Shown piece after piece: positions 28,723 through 37,067 of a stretch of 61,319 nucleotides of DNA. The position numbers were made by a program, and so were the translations under genes. Positions within the stretch are counted from its first letter, which is position 1. Each line of letters opens with the position of its first letter. Under the pieces are notes generated by a model that did not search any database, was not told where the DNA came from, and was given only the letters and a program-made list of their open reading frames with translations. Origin of the DNA: a virus; the IMG/VR virus record IMGVR_UViG_3300043772_000346, positions 1 to 61,319 of that record; one strand, 5' to 3'.

Positions 28723-29620
28723 TTCTTACTCTTCTTTGTTTAGTCCATGCGTCTTGCTTCTTAATTTCAGTGTAAGCCATAATGAATGCTTCATCATGTA
28801 GCTGTTTGTAATATGCTAGCTTCTGTTGTATTTGATTAAAAGTTTCATCATTGATTTGATTAGCCAATGTCTCAAACACCTTGTATTTAATAAACGCTTC
28901 TACAAACTCTCTAATACGATAGTTATCAGGAATTAACTGATTACCAATAGCATCATAGTCTGTAGCATAGAATATCATATGAACTATACCACAACCAAAG
29001 TTAGTGACAAACTTATTATCTCTAATGTCAAAGCTATCATATCCTGCTGATCCTGGAGTGAACTCATGTATAGGAGGAGCAGGTGTATAGAATTCCCAAG
29101 CATCTGTATAACTTACATCACACTTACTTTGACAAGATATATTACCTGGTTTTAATAAGTATTCTCTTTTTATTGATCTAGCAATCTGTTGATTGGTTTT
29201 ATATACTGCTTGGATGATATCAGGCATACACGTAGGACATCCTGTTGTACAGTTAGGTTCTACACAAGGAACTCCACCACTAATAATAGGAGAGACTTGT
29301 ATTGTTGTTTGAGAAGCAGCTTGAGAATAGAACGAGTTAGCTGTTTGATATGGGTAGTTAGATGGTATCTCTGTACACATCCAAGCCTCTCTAACAGCAA
29401 AGAAGTTATCAGGAAGTCTAGCCTCATAACCAGAAATATCTAGCGTCTGTTCAGCAATGACATAACTTGACCTACCTAACTTCTGTAGACATTTGTCTAA
29501 GTAAGTAGGGAAAAGCAAATCATCCACTGCTCCTGTGTCAAAGTAGGATTTTAACTCTTCCTTAACAACTGAATAAATTGGTTCAGGTGAGACAAAATTG
29601 TATCTGTAATAGTATGCCAT
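28649..29620 (-). CDS. Tail stabilisation / head-tail adaptor protein, P22 gp4-like (323 aa)
   Basis: The opening (YRYNFVSPEPIYSVVKEEL, then LPTYLDKCLQKLG-like helices and DISGYEARLPDNFF) resembles the tail stabilisation proteins that crAss-like phages keep immediately upstream of the long tail protein. Residues 120-180 have a Cys-rich insert (VEPNCTTGCPTC, SCQSKCD). The C-terminus is a basic, Arg-rich helix likely to insert between neighbours. It would sit in the ring below the portal. The assignment rests on neighbourhood order and overall character; no search was run. Confidence 0.8.
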   Translation of the reverse strand: MAYYYRYNFVSPEPIYSVVKEELKSYFDTGAVDDLLFPTYLDKCLQKLGRSSYVIAEQTLDISGYEARLPDNFFAVREAWMCTEIPSNYPYQTANSFYSQAASQTTIQVSPIISGGVPCVEPNCTTGCPTCMPDIIQAVYKTNQQIARSIKREYLLKPGNISCQSKCDVSYTDAWEFYTPAPPIHEFTPGSAGYDSFDIRDNKFVTNFGCGIVHMIFYATDYDAIGNQLIPDNYRIREFVEAFIKYKVFETLANQINDETFNQIQQKLAYYKQLHDEAFIMAYTEIKKQDAWTKQRRVRNDLQRFGQYELPNRSSRYGRGWNR

Positions 29621-29626
29621 GTTCTT

Positions 29627-30103
29627 TTATTTTTTCCATTCACAATAAATGTGTTGGTATTTATCATCTGTTTTTATGTAATGTGACAGCAATCTAGAAG
29701 TGGTACGAGAAGGTTTGAAATACCAAAGATTTATATTACGAATCCTAGTGGACTCTTTAAACCACATCCAACCAAAAAAGAATCCCTCTGTATGAAAGTT
29801 GAAGTTGTAGATGATTTTTCCCTTTTGTTTTGTCTTCTGCCAGTCTACTGGTAGGTTAACCACTTCTTTTCCATCAACTGTCTTTGTTTTCTTTCTCTTC
29901 TTTTTATTGATAGAGAACTCACCAAAGCCAAAAGGAAGTCTTGCTTTCTCTCCTGTTTCTAGAATGTAGTTTTTAAAATTGTCATTATATAAATATATAA
30001 TGTTTCGCCACTCATCAAATGTAATTTTTATGGTGGGATGTTTCTTACAAAAGTTACTGTAGTTTTCTTTACTAGAGCTTCTCCAGTCTATCTTAGTACG
30101 CAT
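29627..30103 (-). CDS. HU/IHF-like conserved tail-block protein (158 aa)
   Basis: Residues about 45-85 read GEKARLPFGFGEFSINKKKRKKTK: a helix, then the beta-turn with GFG and a basic arm, as in HU/IHF folds. The protein is otherwise rich in aromatic and basic residues (FFFGWMWFKE). From memory of crAss-like genomes, an IHF-like gene lies between the stabilisation protein and another ring protein, as here. It could bind DNA at the head-tail junction or act on late transcription. It starts on the TAATG overlap with the gene before it and lies 6 nt from the next. Confidence 0.75.
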   Translation of the reverse strand: MRTKIDWRSSSKENYSNFCKKHPTIKITFDEWRNIIYLYNDNFKNYILETGEKARLPFGFGEFSINKKKRKKTKTVDGKEVVNLPVDWQKTKQKGKIIYNFNFHTEGFFFGWMWFKESTRIRNINLWYFKPSRTTSRLLSHYIKTDDKYQHIYCEWKK

Positions 30104-30840
30104 TAGCTTGTTGGTTTTGCATTGGGAGCTTGTCCATCAATGCCATCAAATGTTTGGTCTGTTTTAATGCTAAAGTATGTCGATAATAGTTTTTGAGAAG
30201 TAAGTTGTAACACTTGTGTTATTAAGTAGCCTGGGCATCCAAACTCTTTGTCTAATGGATTTATACAATACTCTTCATTTGTTACAGAAGGAATGTTTCC
30301 ACAAGCACAATCATCAGGATATAAAATACTGTTTGGAATATCTTCTTCAAAGAATGCAGATATTCTAACTGATTTTAAGTTAGGATTGTTAACATATAGA
30401 TACCCACCATTAGCTATCCAATAGTATTGTTCAGCTTTTATGATAGGAAGTTTTAATAGATTTAAGTATCTATTGATTGTAATCTCTTTGAATCTTTTTC
30501 CTTTACCTCCCATAGCGTTTATAGAATAAACACCTTGGATTAAGTATTGATAGTTTCCCTCACTGATGCGAGGAAGTTTGTATTTGCTTCTTGCAACTTG
30601 ACAAGGGTCCACATATTCACAGCAATCAGAAATAGGCACCTCTAGCATTTCCAAACAAGGAAGTGTTTGAAATACAGTATCAGTAGCCCAAAGCTTTCTG
30701 AGATTAGTCTCACGTTTGATTAGTAAAAATGTGTTGTTCTTGATTTCAGACGCAACCACTCTATCAGTAATTAGATTATCTGTAGTGAGCAATTTATGTA
30801 CTGAACGTACATCTGAAACCATTTGTCTTAATGTTGCCAT
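30103..30840 (-). CDS. Conserved crAss-like ring/tail protein (245 aa)
   Basis: No catalytic motif. A helical N-terminus (MVSDVRSVHKLLTTDNLITDRVV) is followed by mixed beta structure with a Cys-rich centre (SDCCEYVDPCQVA) and another Cys pair (DDCACGNIP). The position, directly upstream of the IHF-like and stabilisation genes and linked by TAATG overlaps on both sides, fits a head-tail ring component of crAss-like phages. Function inferred from context only. Confidence 0.8.
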   Translation of the reverse strand: MATLRQMVSDVRSVHKLLTTDNLITDRVVASEIKNNTFLLIKRETNLRKLWATDTVFQTLPCLEMLEVPISDCCEYVDPCQVARSKYKLPRISEGNYQYLIQGVYSINAMGGKGKRFKEITINRYLNLLKLPIIKAEQYYWIANGGYLYVNNPNLKSVRISAFFEEDIPNSILYPDDCACGNIPSVTNEEYCINPLDKEFGCPGYLITQVLQLTSQKLLSTYFSIKTDQTFDGIDGQAPNAKPTS

Positions 30841-32090
30841 TATAAATACTGTTTGAATATATTTGTCATCCCATCACAGTCATCTATTAAAAATCCTGTT
30901 ACTTCTGCCTTGGACATTGTGTGACCCATCTTGTCGTCCCAAAGACTTTTAGCATTTGAAAATGCTGGAATTTGATAAAACTTTATACCATTGAAATCAT
31001 GACTCACCTCATGGTGTTTGTCTCCTGTAAAAATGTAAAACTTGCTATGACTAGACCAATGTTCTCTAAACTCTATTGGGAATAAAGCTGCAAGCTTAGC
31101 TGGTTTGATAGCATCTCCATGGTTAAACATCAATGCTGAATCACCATAGCTTACATACTTTCTATACTTAGGAGATAAATCAAATGCTAATCTCTCTGTA
31201 TTTCTGAAGTAGGTTTGTAACCAGTTAACTAAATGCCAACCTACAAACTCATCATGATTACCTGCCACATAGATTACATTTACATTCTGAGCATATTGTA
31301 ATAACATTGTAATCATTAACACCTCATGTCCACAGATGTATTCAAAAGATGTATGATATGTATGCGTGTTCTGTTGAGGAGTTCCTTTTGTAGTGGCATT
31401 TGTATACTCACTGTTAAACTCATCAGATCCTATTATGTAAGTTATGTTCTGCAAGTTGTTGGATAACTGAGCTTGATTAGCTATCAGTTCCACCTTGTAC
31501 ATAATGTTAGCTAGTCTATCTGCTACATTATTATTACCATCTATGTCCCATTTGTTTAAGTGAGAGTCTTGTTTGTTGATAACTAACATACCATTTGGTT
31601 TGTTAAAGTCAACCTTAGGACTCATAACTTCTTGAGACACAGGCTTATATGAAGCTAAAAAGTCTACAAACACATCTTGAAAAACTTGTTCTGTAGACTT
31701 CTTCCCTAACCATGCTTTGACTTGCCAATGAGGATTGTTTCCATTTCCCCAGAAGTTTTGAACATATTTGGTTATCTCCCACTTCTCTGTATCTATCTTA
31801 CATTTCTCAATGAGTTCGTCTAAACTCTTAACCTCTTCGCTAAAGTTGGCTACAACCTCTCCTGTACCCTTAGCTAGATCTTCTGTAAACTTAATAACCC
31901 TGTTTTCTAGATCAGCAATATAGTTCCCTATCTCAGCATCTTCTTCACTCTTCTCTTGATTTCTTAATTCTTTTAATAGCTCATCCACCTCAAACTCTGT
32001 AATTCCAAGCTTATCAGCATAGAACTTTTTACTTTTTTTCCAGTGTAGAATCTCTTCTAGCTGTTGCAGCAAGGATTGATTTTCAGGCAT
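30840..32090 (-). CDS. Calcineurin-like metallophosphoesterase with N-terminal HTH (416 aa)
   Basis: Metal-binding motifs appear in family order: DSH (D175, H177), GSDEF (D223), GNHDE (N278, H279, D280), FNHGD (H324) and GDKHH (H359), with the spacing of a complete two-metal phosphoesterase. Residues 20-43 (KFYADKLGITEFEVDELLKEL) look like a helix-turn-helix, followed by a helical linker to about 150. Substrate unknown; nucleic-acid ends or cyclic nucleotides are possible. It is first in the tail block, preceded by its own terminator and promoter-like sequence, and overlaps the next gene by one base (TAATG). A catalytic enzyme at the head of a structural operon is unusual. Confidence 0.88.
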   Translation of the reverse strand: MPENQSLLQQLEEILHWKKSKKFYADKLGITEFEVDELLKELRNQEKSEEDAEIGNYIADLENRVIKFTEDLAKGTGEVVANFSEEVKSLDELIEKCKIDTEKWEITKYVQNFWGNGNNPHWQVKAWLGKKSTEQVFQDVFVDFLASYKPVSQEVMSPKVDFNKPNGMLVINKQDSHLNKWDIDGNNNVADRLANIMYKVELIANQAQLSNNLQNITYIIGSDEFNSEYTNATTKGTPQQNTHTYHTSFEYICGHEVLMITMLLQYAQNVNVIYVAGNHDEFVGWHLVNWLQTYFRNTERLAFDLSPKYRKYVSYGDSALMFNHGDAIKPAKLAALFPIEFREHWSSHSKFYIFTGDKHHEVSHDFNGIKFYQIPAFSNAKSLWDDKMGHTMSKAEVTGFLIDDCDGMTNIFKQYL

Positions 32091-32118
32091 ATGTAGTTTA
32101 GTTTAGTTAAAATTACTG

Positions 32119-32149
32119 TAAAGGTAGGAATTATTTTTGACATTTTCAA
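32119..32149 (-). promoter_or_regulatory. Promoter for the tail block (TTG-N20-TACCTTTA)
   Basis: On the minus strand TTG (32149-32147) and TACCTTTA (32126-32119) are separated by 20 nt, the Bacteroidetes primary-sigma layout with one mismatch at the last -7 base. It lies just after a terminator and about 30 nt before the ATG at 32090, where a new transcript is expected. Confidence 0.5.
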
Positions 32150-32204
32150 AATTTTGTTAACTAATTTAATTATATAGAATAACTTTTTTAGTTAGAGTTT
32201 AAAC

Positions 32205-32234
32205 AAAAAACCCCCAGGGTAGAAACCCTAGGGG
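32205..32234 (-). terminator. Rho-independent terminator after the fibre genes
   Basis: Read on the minus strand, CCCCTAGGG (32234-32226) pairs with CCCTGGGGG (32219-32211) over 9 bp with one U-G wobble and a 6-nt loop, followed by TTTTTTG (32210-32204). It lies about 30 nt past the stop of the 209-residue fibre protein and separates the fibre module from the tail module. Confidence 0.88.
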
Positions 32235-32265
32235 AGACCATCTGTAAACCAACAAACAGGGGTTT

Positions 32266-32895
32266 TTAATCAGGTGTGTTGCAAGTTGCAACTAAACTAA
32301 ATGTACCAGAGCTAGTGAAACAGTTCACTGTATCTGTTCTTAAGCGATAGCTACCTGCAGATAAGATGTTAGAAGGTAATGTTGATGCCCAAGTTCCTGG
32401 ACTCATGCTTGTCTGAGTATAAGTGAACGTATATAAAACTGTGGTATTTGCAGCATCCATAATGTAACATGCATATGTTCTTGTACCAGTTCCAGAGTAG
32501 TAATATCCACCAGGAGTGATAAGAGCTGTATTTCCTGCAGTCACTGTGAATGGAGCAGATTCACCTCCAGAACATGTAGCGAGTGCATTTCTATCACCAG
32601 TTATACATTCAACAAATGCTGTGGTTGTAGAGGTTGTTGTAGAAGTAGAAGTGCTACTAGTTGTAGTGGTTGTTGCACCACTTAAAAGTATATCAAGATA
32701 ATTTGTACAAGTGCCTGTAGATTGTACTCTGATAACAGAAGCATTATCAGGCACATTTAAAAGATTGTATCCTGCTACTAATGCAGCTCTAGATACACCA
32801 CTTGCTATTGCTGTGGTATATCCATCTACATTTGAATAAAGGTTAAAGGGACCTACGTCTGTCCCTGCTAATGTTAATGTTACTAAGACTGTCAT
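32266..32895 (-). CDS. Modular fibre/adhesin: GPFD domain, Thr linker, variable tip (209 aa)
   Basis: Residues 1-70 (TLAGTDVGPFNLYSNVDGY, LVAGYNLLNVPD, RVQSTGTCTNYLDI) match the start of two proteins far away in the tail block. A TTTTTSSTSTSTTTSTTT-type linker follows at about 75-92. The C-terminal 110 residues form a separate Ser/Thr/Tyr-rich beta domain with few charges. This anchor-linker-tip plan suits a virion surface fibre or carbohydrate-binding decoration. It is the last gene before the terminator at 32205-32234. Confidence 0.85.
   Translation of the reverse strand: MTVLVTLTLAGTDVGPFNLYSNVDGYTTAIASGVSRAALVAGYNLLNVPDNASVIRVQSTGTCTNYLDILLSGATTTTTSSTSTSTTTSTTTAFVECITGDRNALATCSGGESAPFTVTAGNTALITPGGYYYSGTGTRTYACYIMDAANTTVLYTFTYTQTSMSPGTWASTLPSNILSAGSYRLRTDTVNCFTSSGTFSLVATCNTPD
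32619..32676 (-). repeat. Thr/Ser-codon tract
   Basis: An ACN/AGY codon run encodes the linker of the 209-residue fibre protein. It is close in DNA sequence to the tracts at 23461-24070, 34171-34222 and 39275-39329 and could serve as homology for tip exchange. Confidence 0.8.
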
Positions 32896-32917
32896 ATTAT
32901 TGATTTGTTTGGTTTAA

Positions 32918-34432
32918 TTAAGATAATTTTGTCCAAGTAGATCCACCATTTGTAGATCTCCAAAGTCCAGTTGTTTCTGCAGCAATTGCTACAGTTGCAT
33001 TATAAGAAATTGATACACTAGTCCAAAGTTTAGAACTTGCTACTGAAGAAAGTGTACCAAATGAAACTGATTTATATAAAGTGCTTGCTCCTGAAGTACC
33101 TGGAACAGCTATTATATTTGTACCACTTCCATCTATAGTTACACCAAGCCATTGAGTAGAAACTCCACCAAAATTTGCATACGTGTCACCATAATCTATA
33201 CTTCTTTTCAACTGAACATTTCCAGGACTATATCCGTAAAATCCACCTTGATTAGCAACAACCACTTTTGATCCATCAGCAGAGGTACTCACTCCATAAT
33301 ATGTTTGATTACCATCTTGAGCTTTGGGTGTAAAATTACCTAAAGCAGTTGTTGTTCTTCCTACAGTTCCATCAAATGCTGCCATACTAAGATTAATGGT
33401 AGCAGCATATTGACGATTACCTGAACTATCTACTGTAACAGCATAGGGTGCTTGAGGATAAAGACCACCAAAAGAAAAATCTACTCTTACAAAAGATACT
33501 CCATAATCTGAAGATCTCCAAATTTGACCCAACCCTGATTCTGCTTCACCTAAATTTATTGCTCCAACAATTACATATTGTCCTGTTCTATTTGTAGTAA
33601 TTGAAGAATATGCTCCTGTTGCAGTACCTGTAGTATTCCAATTAACACCATAATCTGTAGATCTTGAAATAACACCTGGTTGTCCTTGAGCTTGTGAAAG
33701 ACAATACATATACTCACCTGTTCCACTTACAGCAACTCTATAGAGTGTATTTGTCCCAGCAACAGTAACTGTTGTATAAGTAAGTCCATAGTCATTAGAA
33801 ATATATAATTTATTATTTGTAACGCATATTGTAGCTACATATTTTCCATCATTTGAGCTAGTAACATCATCTCTACTTACAATAGTCTGAATAAAATTAA
33901 GGTTGTTAGTTGGATTAAATATAGTTGTTGTTGTTGTTGTTGTTGTTGATCCACAAGGTCCAGTTTTACAATTACCAATAGGTGTTAACGTTCCTGTACC
34001 TGATACGATGTTAGCTTGTAATAAGCCACCAATAACAGCTGCACAAATATATCTAGTACCAGCTGTTGCATAAACATAGTTTTCATTTACTCCAAAACAA
34101 TTAAATGTTGCTACTTCACCACCAGCAGATGTAATATTTACTTCAACACAATTACAAGGATCTGAAATAAATGTTGTGGTTGTACTTGTTGTACTTGTAC
34201 TTGATGTAGTAGTTGTAGTTGGAGGTGAAACTAAATTAGACTTAACAACAAGTTCATTAACAGACTTACCTGTAGGAATTATATTTACAAAAAATTCTGC
34301 TTCACCTGAAGTTACTTGTTTAGTGTTAGGAACAGGAATTATATTCTTTAATGTAAATACTCCATTGTTCACAGCATCCTGTAAATTATTTAATGAAACA
34401 CATTGATTATTTGCTATTGATGCCCAACTCAT
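32918..34432 (-). CDS. Fibre protein with Thr linkers and BNR-type beta-propeller (504 aa)
   Basis: The N-terminus MSWASIANNQCVSLNNLQDA and about 70 following residues are near-identical to the next gene upstream (34465-35145), so this is a shared virion-anchoring module. A Thr/Ser linker and a small Cys-containing domain follow, then a second poly-Thr run, then about 330 residues with repeated S-x-D-Y-G-x-(T/S/N)-(F/Y/W) motifs (ISNDYGLTY, STDYGVNW, SSDYGVSF, SIDYGDTY, STNGGSTW). These are BNR/Asp-box repeats of a six- or seven-bladed propeller. Such propellers bind or cleave glycans; the acidic and Arg residues needed for a sialidase were not identified, so binding is the safer call. Confidence 0.87.
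   Translation of the reverse strand: MSWASIANNQCVSLNNLQDAVNNGVFTLKNIIPVPNTKQVTSGEAEFFVNIIPTGKSVNELVVKSNLVSPPTTTTTSSTSTTSTTTTFISDPCNCVEVNITSAGGEVATFNCFGVNENYVYATAGTRYICAAVIGGLLQANIVSGTGTLTPIGNCKTGPCGSTTTTTTTTIFNPTNNLNFIQTIVSRDDVTSSNDGKYVATICVTNNKLYISNDYGLTYTTVTVAGTNTLYRVAVSGTGEYMYCLSQAQGQPGVISRSTDYGVNWNTTGTATGAYSSITTNRTGQYVIVGAINLGEAESGLGQIWRSSDYGVSFVRVDFSFGGLYPQAPYAVTVDSSGNRQYAATINLSMAAFDGTVGRTTTALGNFTPKAQDGNQTYYGVSTSADGSKVVVANQGGFYGYSPGNVQLKRSIDYGDTYANFGGVSTQWLGVTIDGSGTNIIAVPGTSGASTLYKSVSFGTLSSVASSKLWTSVSISYNATVAIAAETTGLWRSTNGGSTWTKLS
34171..34222 (-). repeat. Thr/Ser-codon tract
   Basis: First linker of the propeller fibre. A second, almost pure ACA run (GTT on the plus strand) lies at 33922-33949 in the same gene, and a shorter one at 34909-34932 in the neighbouring gene. 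The pure trinucleotide run could vary in length by slippage. Confidence 0.8.
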
Positions 34433-34464
34433 TACTTATTTAATATTAATTTGGTTTTAAAATA

Positions 34465-35145
34465 TTATATTGGGCAACCTAATGTAAATGACCACGCAGT
34501 TCCTGGAAGAGGAGCATAAACAAAAACATTTGCTGTAGTTGGTGAGGAAGCATTTTTAGAAAATACAGAAGTTCCATTACCAGGACTTACTACTAGTGGA
34601 TAACCATCTCCTGGCCATTGAGTAGTGTTTGGATAAGTTAATCCTGTTATAGGATCTACTTTACCACTTAAAGAAGAATTAAAGTTACTTCTAAGACTTC
34701 CTCCAATGTTATAATTAGAATTACCTCTATATCCTGTATCAATTACAAAATTACCATTCCATTGAACTATAAATCTATCAGGAACATTTTGTGCATCAAA
34801 TGTCAGAGTAGTATTTCCTGTACCACTACCAACTGTAATTGTGAATGGTGTTGGATATGTAACTCCTCCTGAATAAGAAGTTGGATTTCCACAAGGAGTT
34901 GGAACTTGAGTAGTTGATGTAGTTGTTGTACTACCAGAAGATATTACATCACTTTTAATTACAAGTTCATTAGCAGACCTATTTGTTATATTTTGAATGT
35001 TTACATAAAATTCTGCTTCATTTCTAGTGACTTGTTTGTTACTAACAGGGATAGCATTTTTTAATGTAAACACATTATTGTTTACACCATCTTGTAAATT
35101 ATTGCAAGAAATACACTGATTGTTTGTTAAGGATGCCCAACTCAT
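34465..35145 (-). CDS. Fibre protein, MSWAS anchor with different tip (226 aa)
   Basis: The anchor (MSWASLTNNQCISCNNLQDG ... FTLKNAIPV ... AEFYVNIQN ... ANELVIKSD) aligns with that of the 504-residue neighbour. A short Thr/Ser linker follows. The tip of about 130 residues is a Gly/Asn/Thr-rich beta domain containing VGSGTGNTTLTFDAQNVPDR, and it is unrelated to the propeller. The pair looks like a duplicated base carrying two different receptor-binding heads. 32 nt separate the two genes and no promoter is evident between them. Confidence 0.86.
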   Translation of the reverse strand: MSWASLTNNQCISCNNLQDGVNNNVFTLKNAIPVSNKQVTRNEAEFYVNIQNITNRSANELVIKSDVISSGSTTTTSTTQVPTPCGNPTSYSGGVTYPTPFTITVGSGTGNTTLTFDAQNVPDRFIVQWNGNFVIDTGYRGNSNYNIGGSLRSNFNSSLSGKVDPITGLTYPNTTQWPGDGYPLVVSPGNGTSVFSKNASSPTTANVFVYAPLPGTAWSFTLGCPI

Positions 35146-35147
35146 TA

Positions 35148-37046
35148 TTATTTTAATTTAGCTTCAAGTTCTGCAATACGTTTTTCTAATGCTGCTATCT
35201 TTAATGTATGAACAGCTATGTAGTTTACACTTAACTTTTCATCTATCTCATTAACAACATCAGGAATAATTTCTTGTACTTGTTGAGCTGAATAACCATA
35301 GTTAATTGTATTAGTTACAATATCAGTACGCTTAAATTTAATTACATCTATTCCAAGCACATTTATTTCTGGGTTCCATTCTAATACATCCTTATACCTA
35401 ATATCAGAAGTTTCAAAAAATGCTGGAGCTGTAACACCAGATGAATCAATTGTAACCACATCAGCATTCATTGCTCTAATTATCACACCTCCACCATTAT
35501 AGTTACCAATAAATGCTGTATAACCTGATGTAGGAAGTAATTGTAATGTAGCAGTATTACTACCACCTAATGCTCTAACTGTAACGTATGGTTCTATGCC
35601 TGCAAAATCTGCAACATAGTTTCCTGCTGGTTGACCATTACCTAGATATACATTAAGTCTTGATCCTGGATTAGGACCACCTATTGATGTATAATTATCA
35701 TCATCATATATAGAACATCCTACAGCAGAAGTAGCACTACTATATTTAAGAACTTGATTAGTAGCACCAGAAATACTATTAGATACACCAGAAGATCCAC
35801 TAGTACCACTAACCCCAGAAGATCCAGAGCTACCTGATGATCCAGAAGAGCCAGATGAACCTGAAGATCCACTAGACCCTGATGATCCATTTGTACCAGT
35901 TGTTCCATTGGTACCACTAGTACCACTAGAACCAGAAGTTCCATTTGTTCCACTTGTACCTGTTGTTCCAGAAGTGCCAGTTGTTCCATTAGTACCAGAA
36001 GTACCAGCTGTACCAGACGTACCACTAGTACCAGCTGTACCATTTGTTCCAGAAGAACCAGAAGTACCACTAGAACCATTACCACCTGCAGCTCCTGCTA
36101 AGTTAACTGTCCAAGAACTATAAGTTCCTGAACCTACAGTAGCACTTGGTGTACCTAAAACTAAAACACCTGTTCCAGAGTTATAAGATGTAACTGGAGA
36201 AGTTTGATAGTTTGATCCATTAAATGAAATTAATACAGATTGTGCTATGGTATAAGAAAGTCCTGTACCAACAGTAATTGTACCTCCACTTCCTAGTGTA
36301 AATGAGCTAACTGATGTTGTAGCATATTTATCACCTGATAGTCCTGCTGTACCACTGGTTGCATTTTGACCACTTGTGCCACTGCTTCCATTAGCTCCGT
36401 CAGCTCCTGCTGTTCCTGCTGTTCCTGCTGTTCCACTAGAGCCATCAGTACCACTTGTACCACTATTACCACTTGATCCTGAATTTCCACTTGTACCACT
36501 ACTACCACTGATTCCAGAACTACCATCAACACCACTAGAACCATTTTTACCAGCAGTTCCTGAACTTCCAGAAGATCCAGAAGAACCAGACAAAGCTGAT
36601 GTACCAGAAGAACCTGCTGTACCATTTACACCAGCAGCACCTTGAGCACCAGTTACACCACTAGAGCCAGAAGAACCAGAGGTTCCAGAAGAACCACTTG
36701 TACTAGGAGTTCCACTAGTTCCTGATGTTCCATTTTTTCCACCACCTCCACCACCTGTTACTACATAGTCAATTTTTTCTAATGCAGTGGTTAAAGTGTC
36801 ACAAGTGTTAACACCTGAGTTAGGAAGATTAGGTCCAACATAGACAGTATTATTACTATTATAAGGAGCATCTGCACAGCCTGTAGCACCACACCAGCAG
36901 CCCCAGCCACCAGTGCCAGCAGTGCCAGCAGTACCAACACATCCACAATCACCCACTACACCACCACAACAACCACAGTTTTGACCAGGTTGATAATATG
37001 CAGTGTAACAAGGATTAGGATTAGGATAGCAAGAAGAACAAGACAT
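35148..37046 (-). CDS. Collagen-like Gly-Ser-Ser/Thr fibre with C-terminal S74 chaperone (632 aa)
   Basis: A Cys-rich head (CGCCGGVVGDCGC, GWGCWCG) is followed by long G-S-S / G-T-S / G-T-A triplet repeats (about residues 100-240 and 320-420), a collagen-like rod. A globular segment interrupts it at about 240-320 and another follows the rod. The last 86 residues are a peptidase S74 intramolecular chaperone: SDIRYK (S547 and K552 as the Ser-Lys dyad), GYSAQQVQEIIPDVV, LSVNY, then a short coiled coil. In this family the chaperone trimerises the fibre and then cuts itself off before the Ser. It lies 2 nt from the next gene. Confidence 0.9.
   Translation of the reverse strand: MSCSSCYPNPNPCYTAYYQPGQNCGCCGGVVGDCGCVGTAGTAGTGGWGCWCGATGCADAPYNSNNTVYVGPNLPNSGVNTCDTLTTALEKIDYVVTGGGGGGKNGTSGTSGTPSTSGSSGTSGSSGSSGVTGAQGAAGVNGTAGSSGTSALSGSSGSSGSSGTAGKNGSSGVDGSSGISGSSGTSGNSGSSGNSGTSGTDGSSGTAGTAGTAGADGANGSSGTSGQNATSGTAGLSGDKYATTSVSSFTLGSGGTITVGTGLSYTIAQSVLISFNGSNYQTSPVTSYNSGTGVLVLGTPSATVGSGTYSSWTVNLAGAAGGNGSSGTSGSSGTNGTAGTSGTSGTAGTSGTNGTTGTSGTTGTSGTNGTSGSSGTSGTNGTTGTNGSSGSSGSSGSSGSSGSSGSSGSSGVSGTSGSSGVSNSISGATNQVLKYSSATSAVGCSIYDDDNYTSIGGPNPGSRLNVYLGNGQPAGNYVADFAGIEPYVTVRALGGSNTATLQLLPTSGYTAFIGNYNGGGVIIRAMNADVVTIDSSGVTAPAFFETSDIRYKDVLEWNPEINVLGIDVIKFKRTDIVTNTINYGYSAQQVQEIIPDVVNEIDEKLSVNYIAVHTLKIAALEKRIAELEAKLK
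35780..36750 (-). repeat. Gly-Ser/Thr triplet-repeat coding DNA (collagen-like rod)
   Basis: Two blocks of imperfect 9-nt units (GGN-(T/A)CN-(T/A)(C/G)N) encode the G-x-S/T rod. Codon choice varies from unit to unit, so it is conserved at protein level rather than being a recent DNA expansion. Out-of-frame readings of this DNA give long spurious Val/Leu- and Pro-rich frames. Confidence 0.8.
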
Positions 37047-37067
37047 TTTATAGTTAGTTTAAATAGA

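Noticed and set aside
23461-34222. Trinucleotide-rich tracts considered as CRISPR or DGR repeats
   Set aside because: No regular spacer pattern, no cas genes, no reverse transcriptase or template repeat in the window; they simply encode linkers.
35720-36645. Long Val/Leu- and Pro-rich frames inside the collagen-like gene, both strands
   Set aside because: Shift readings of Gly-Ser/Thr triplet repeats; composition is explained entirely by the repeat.
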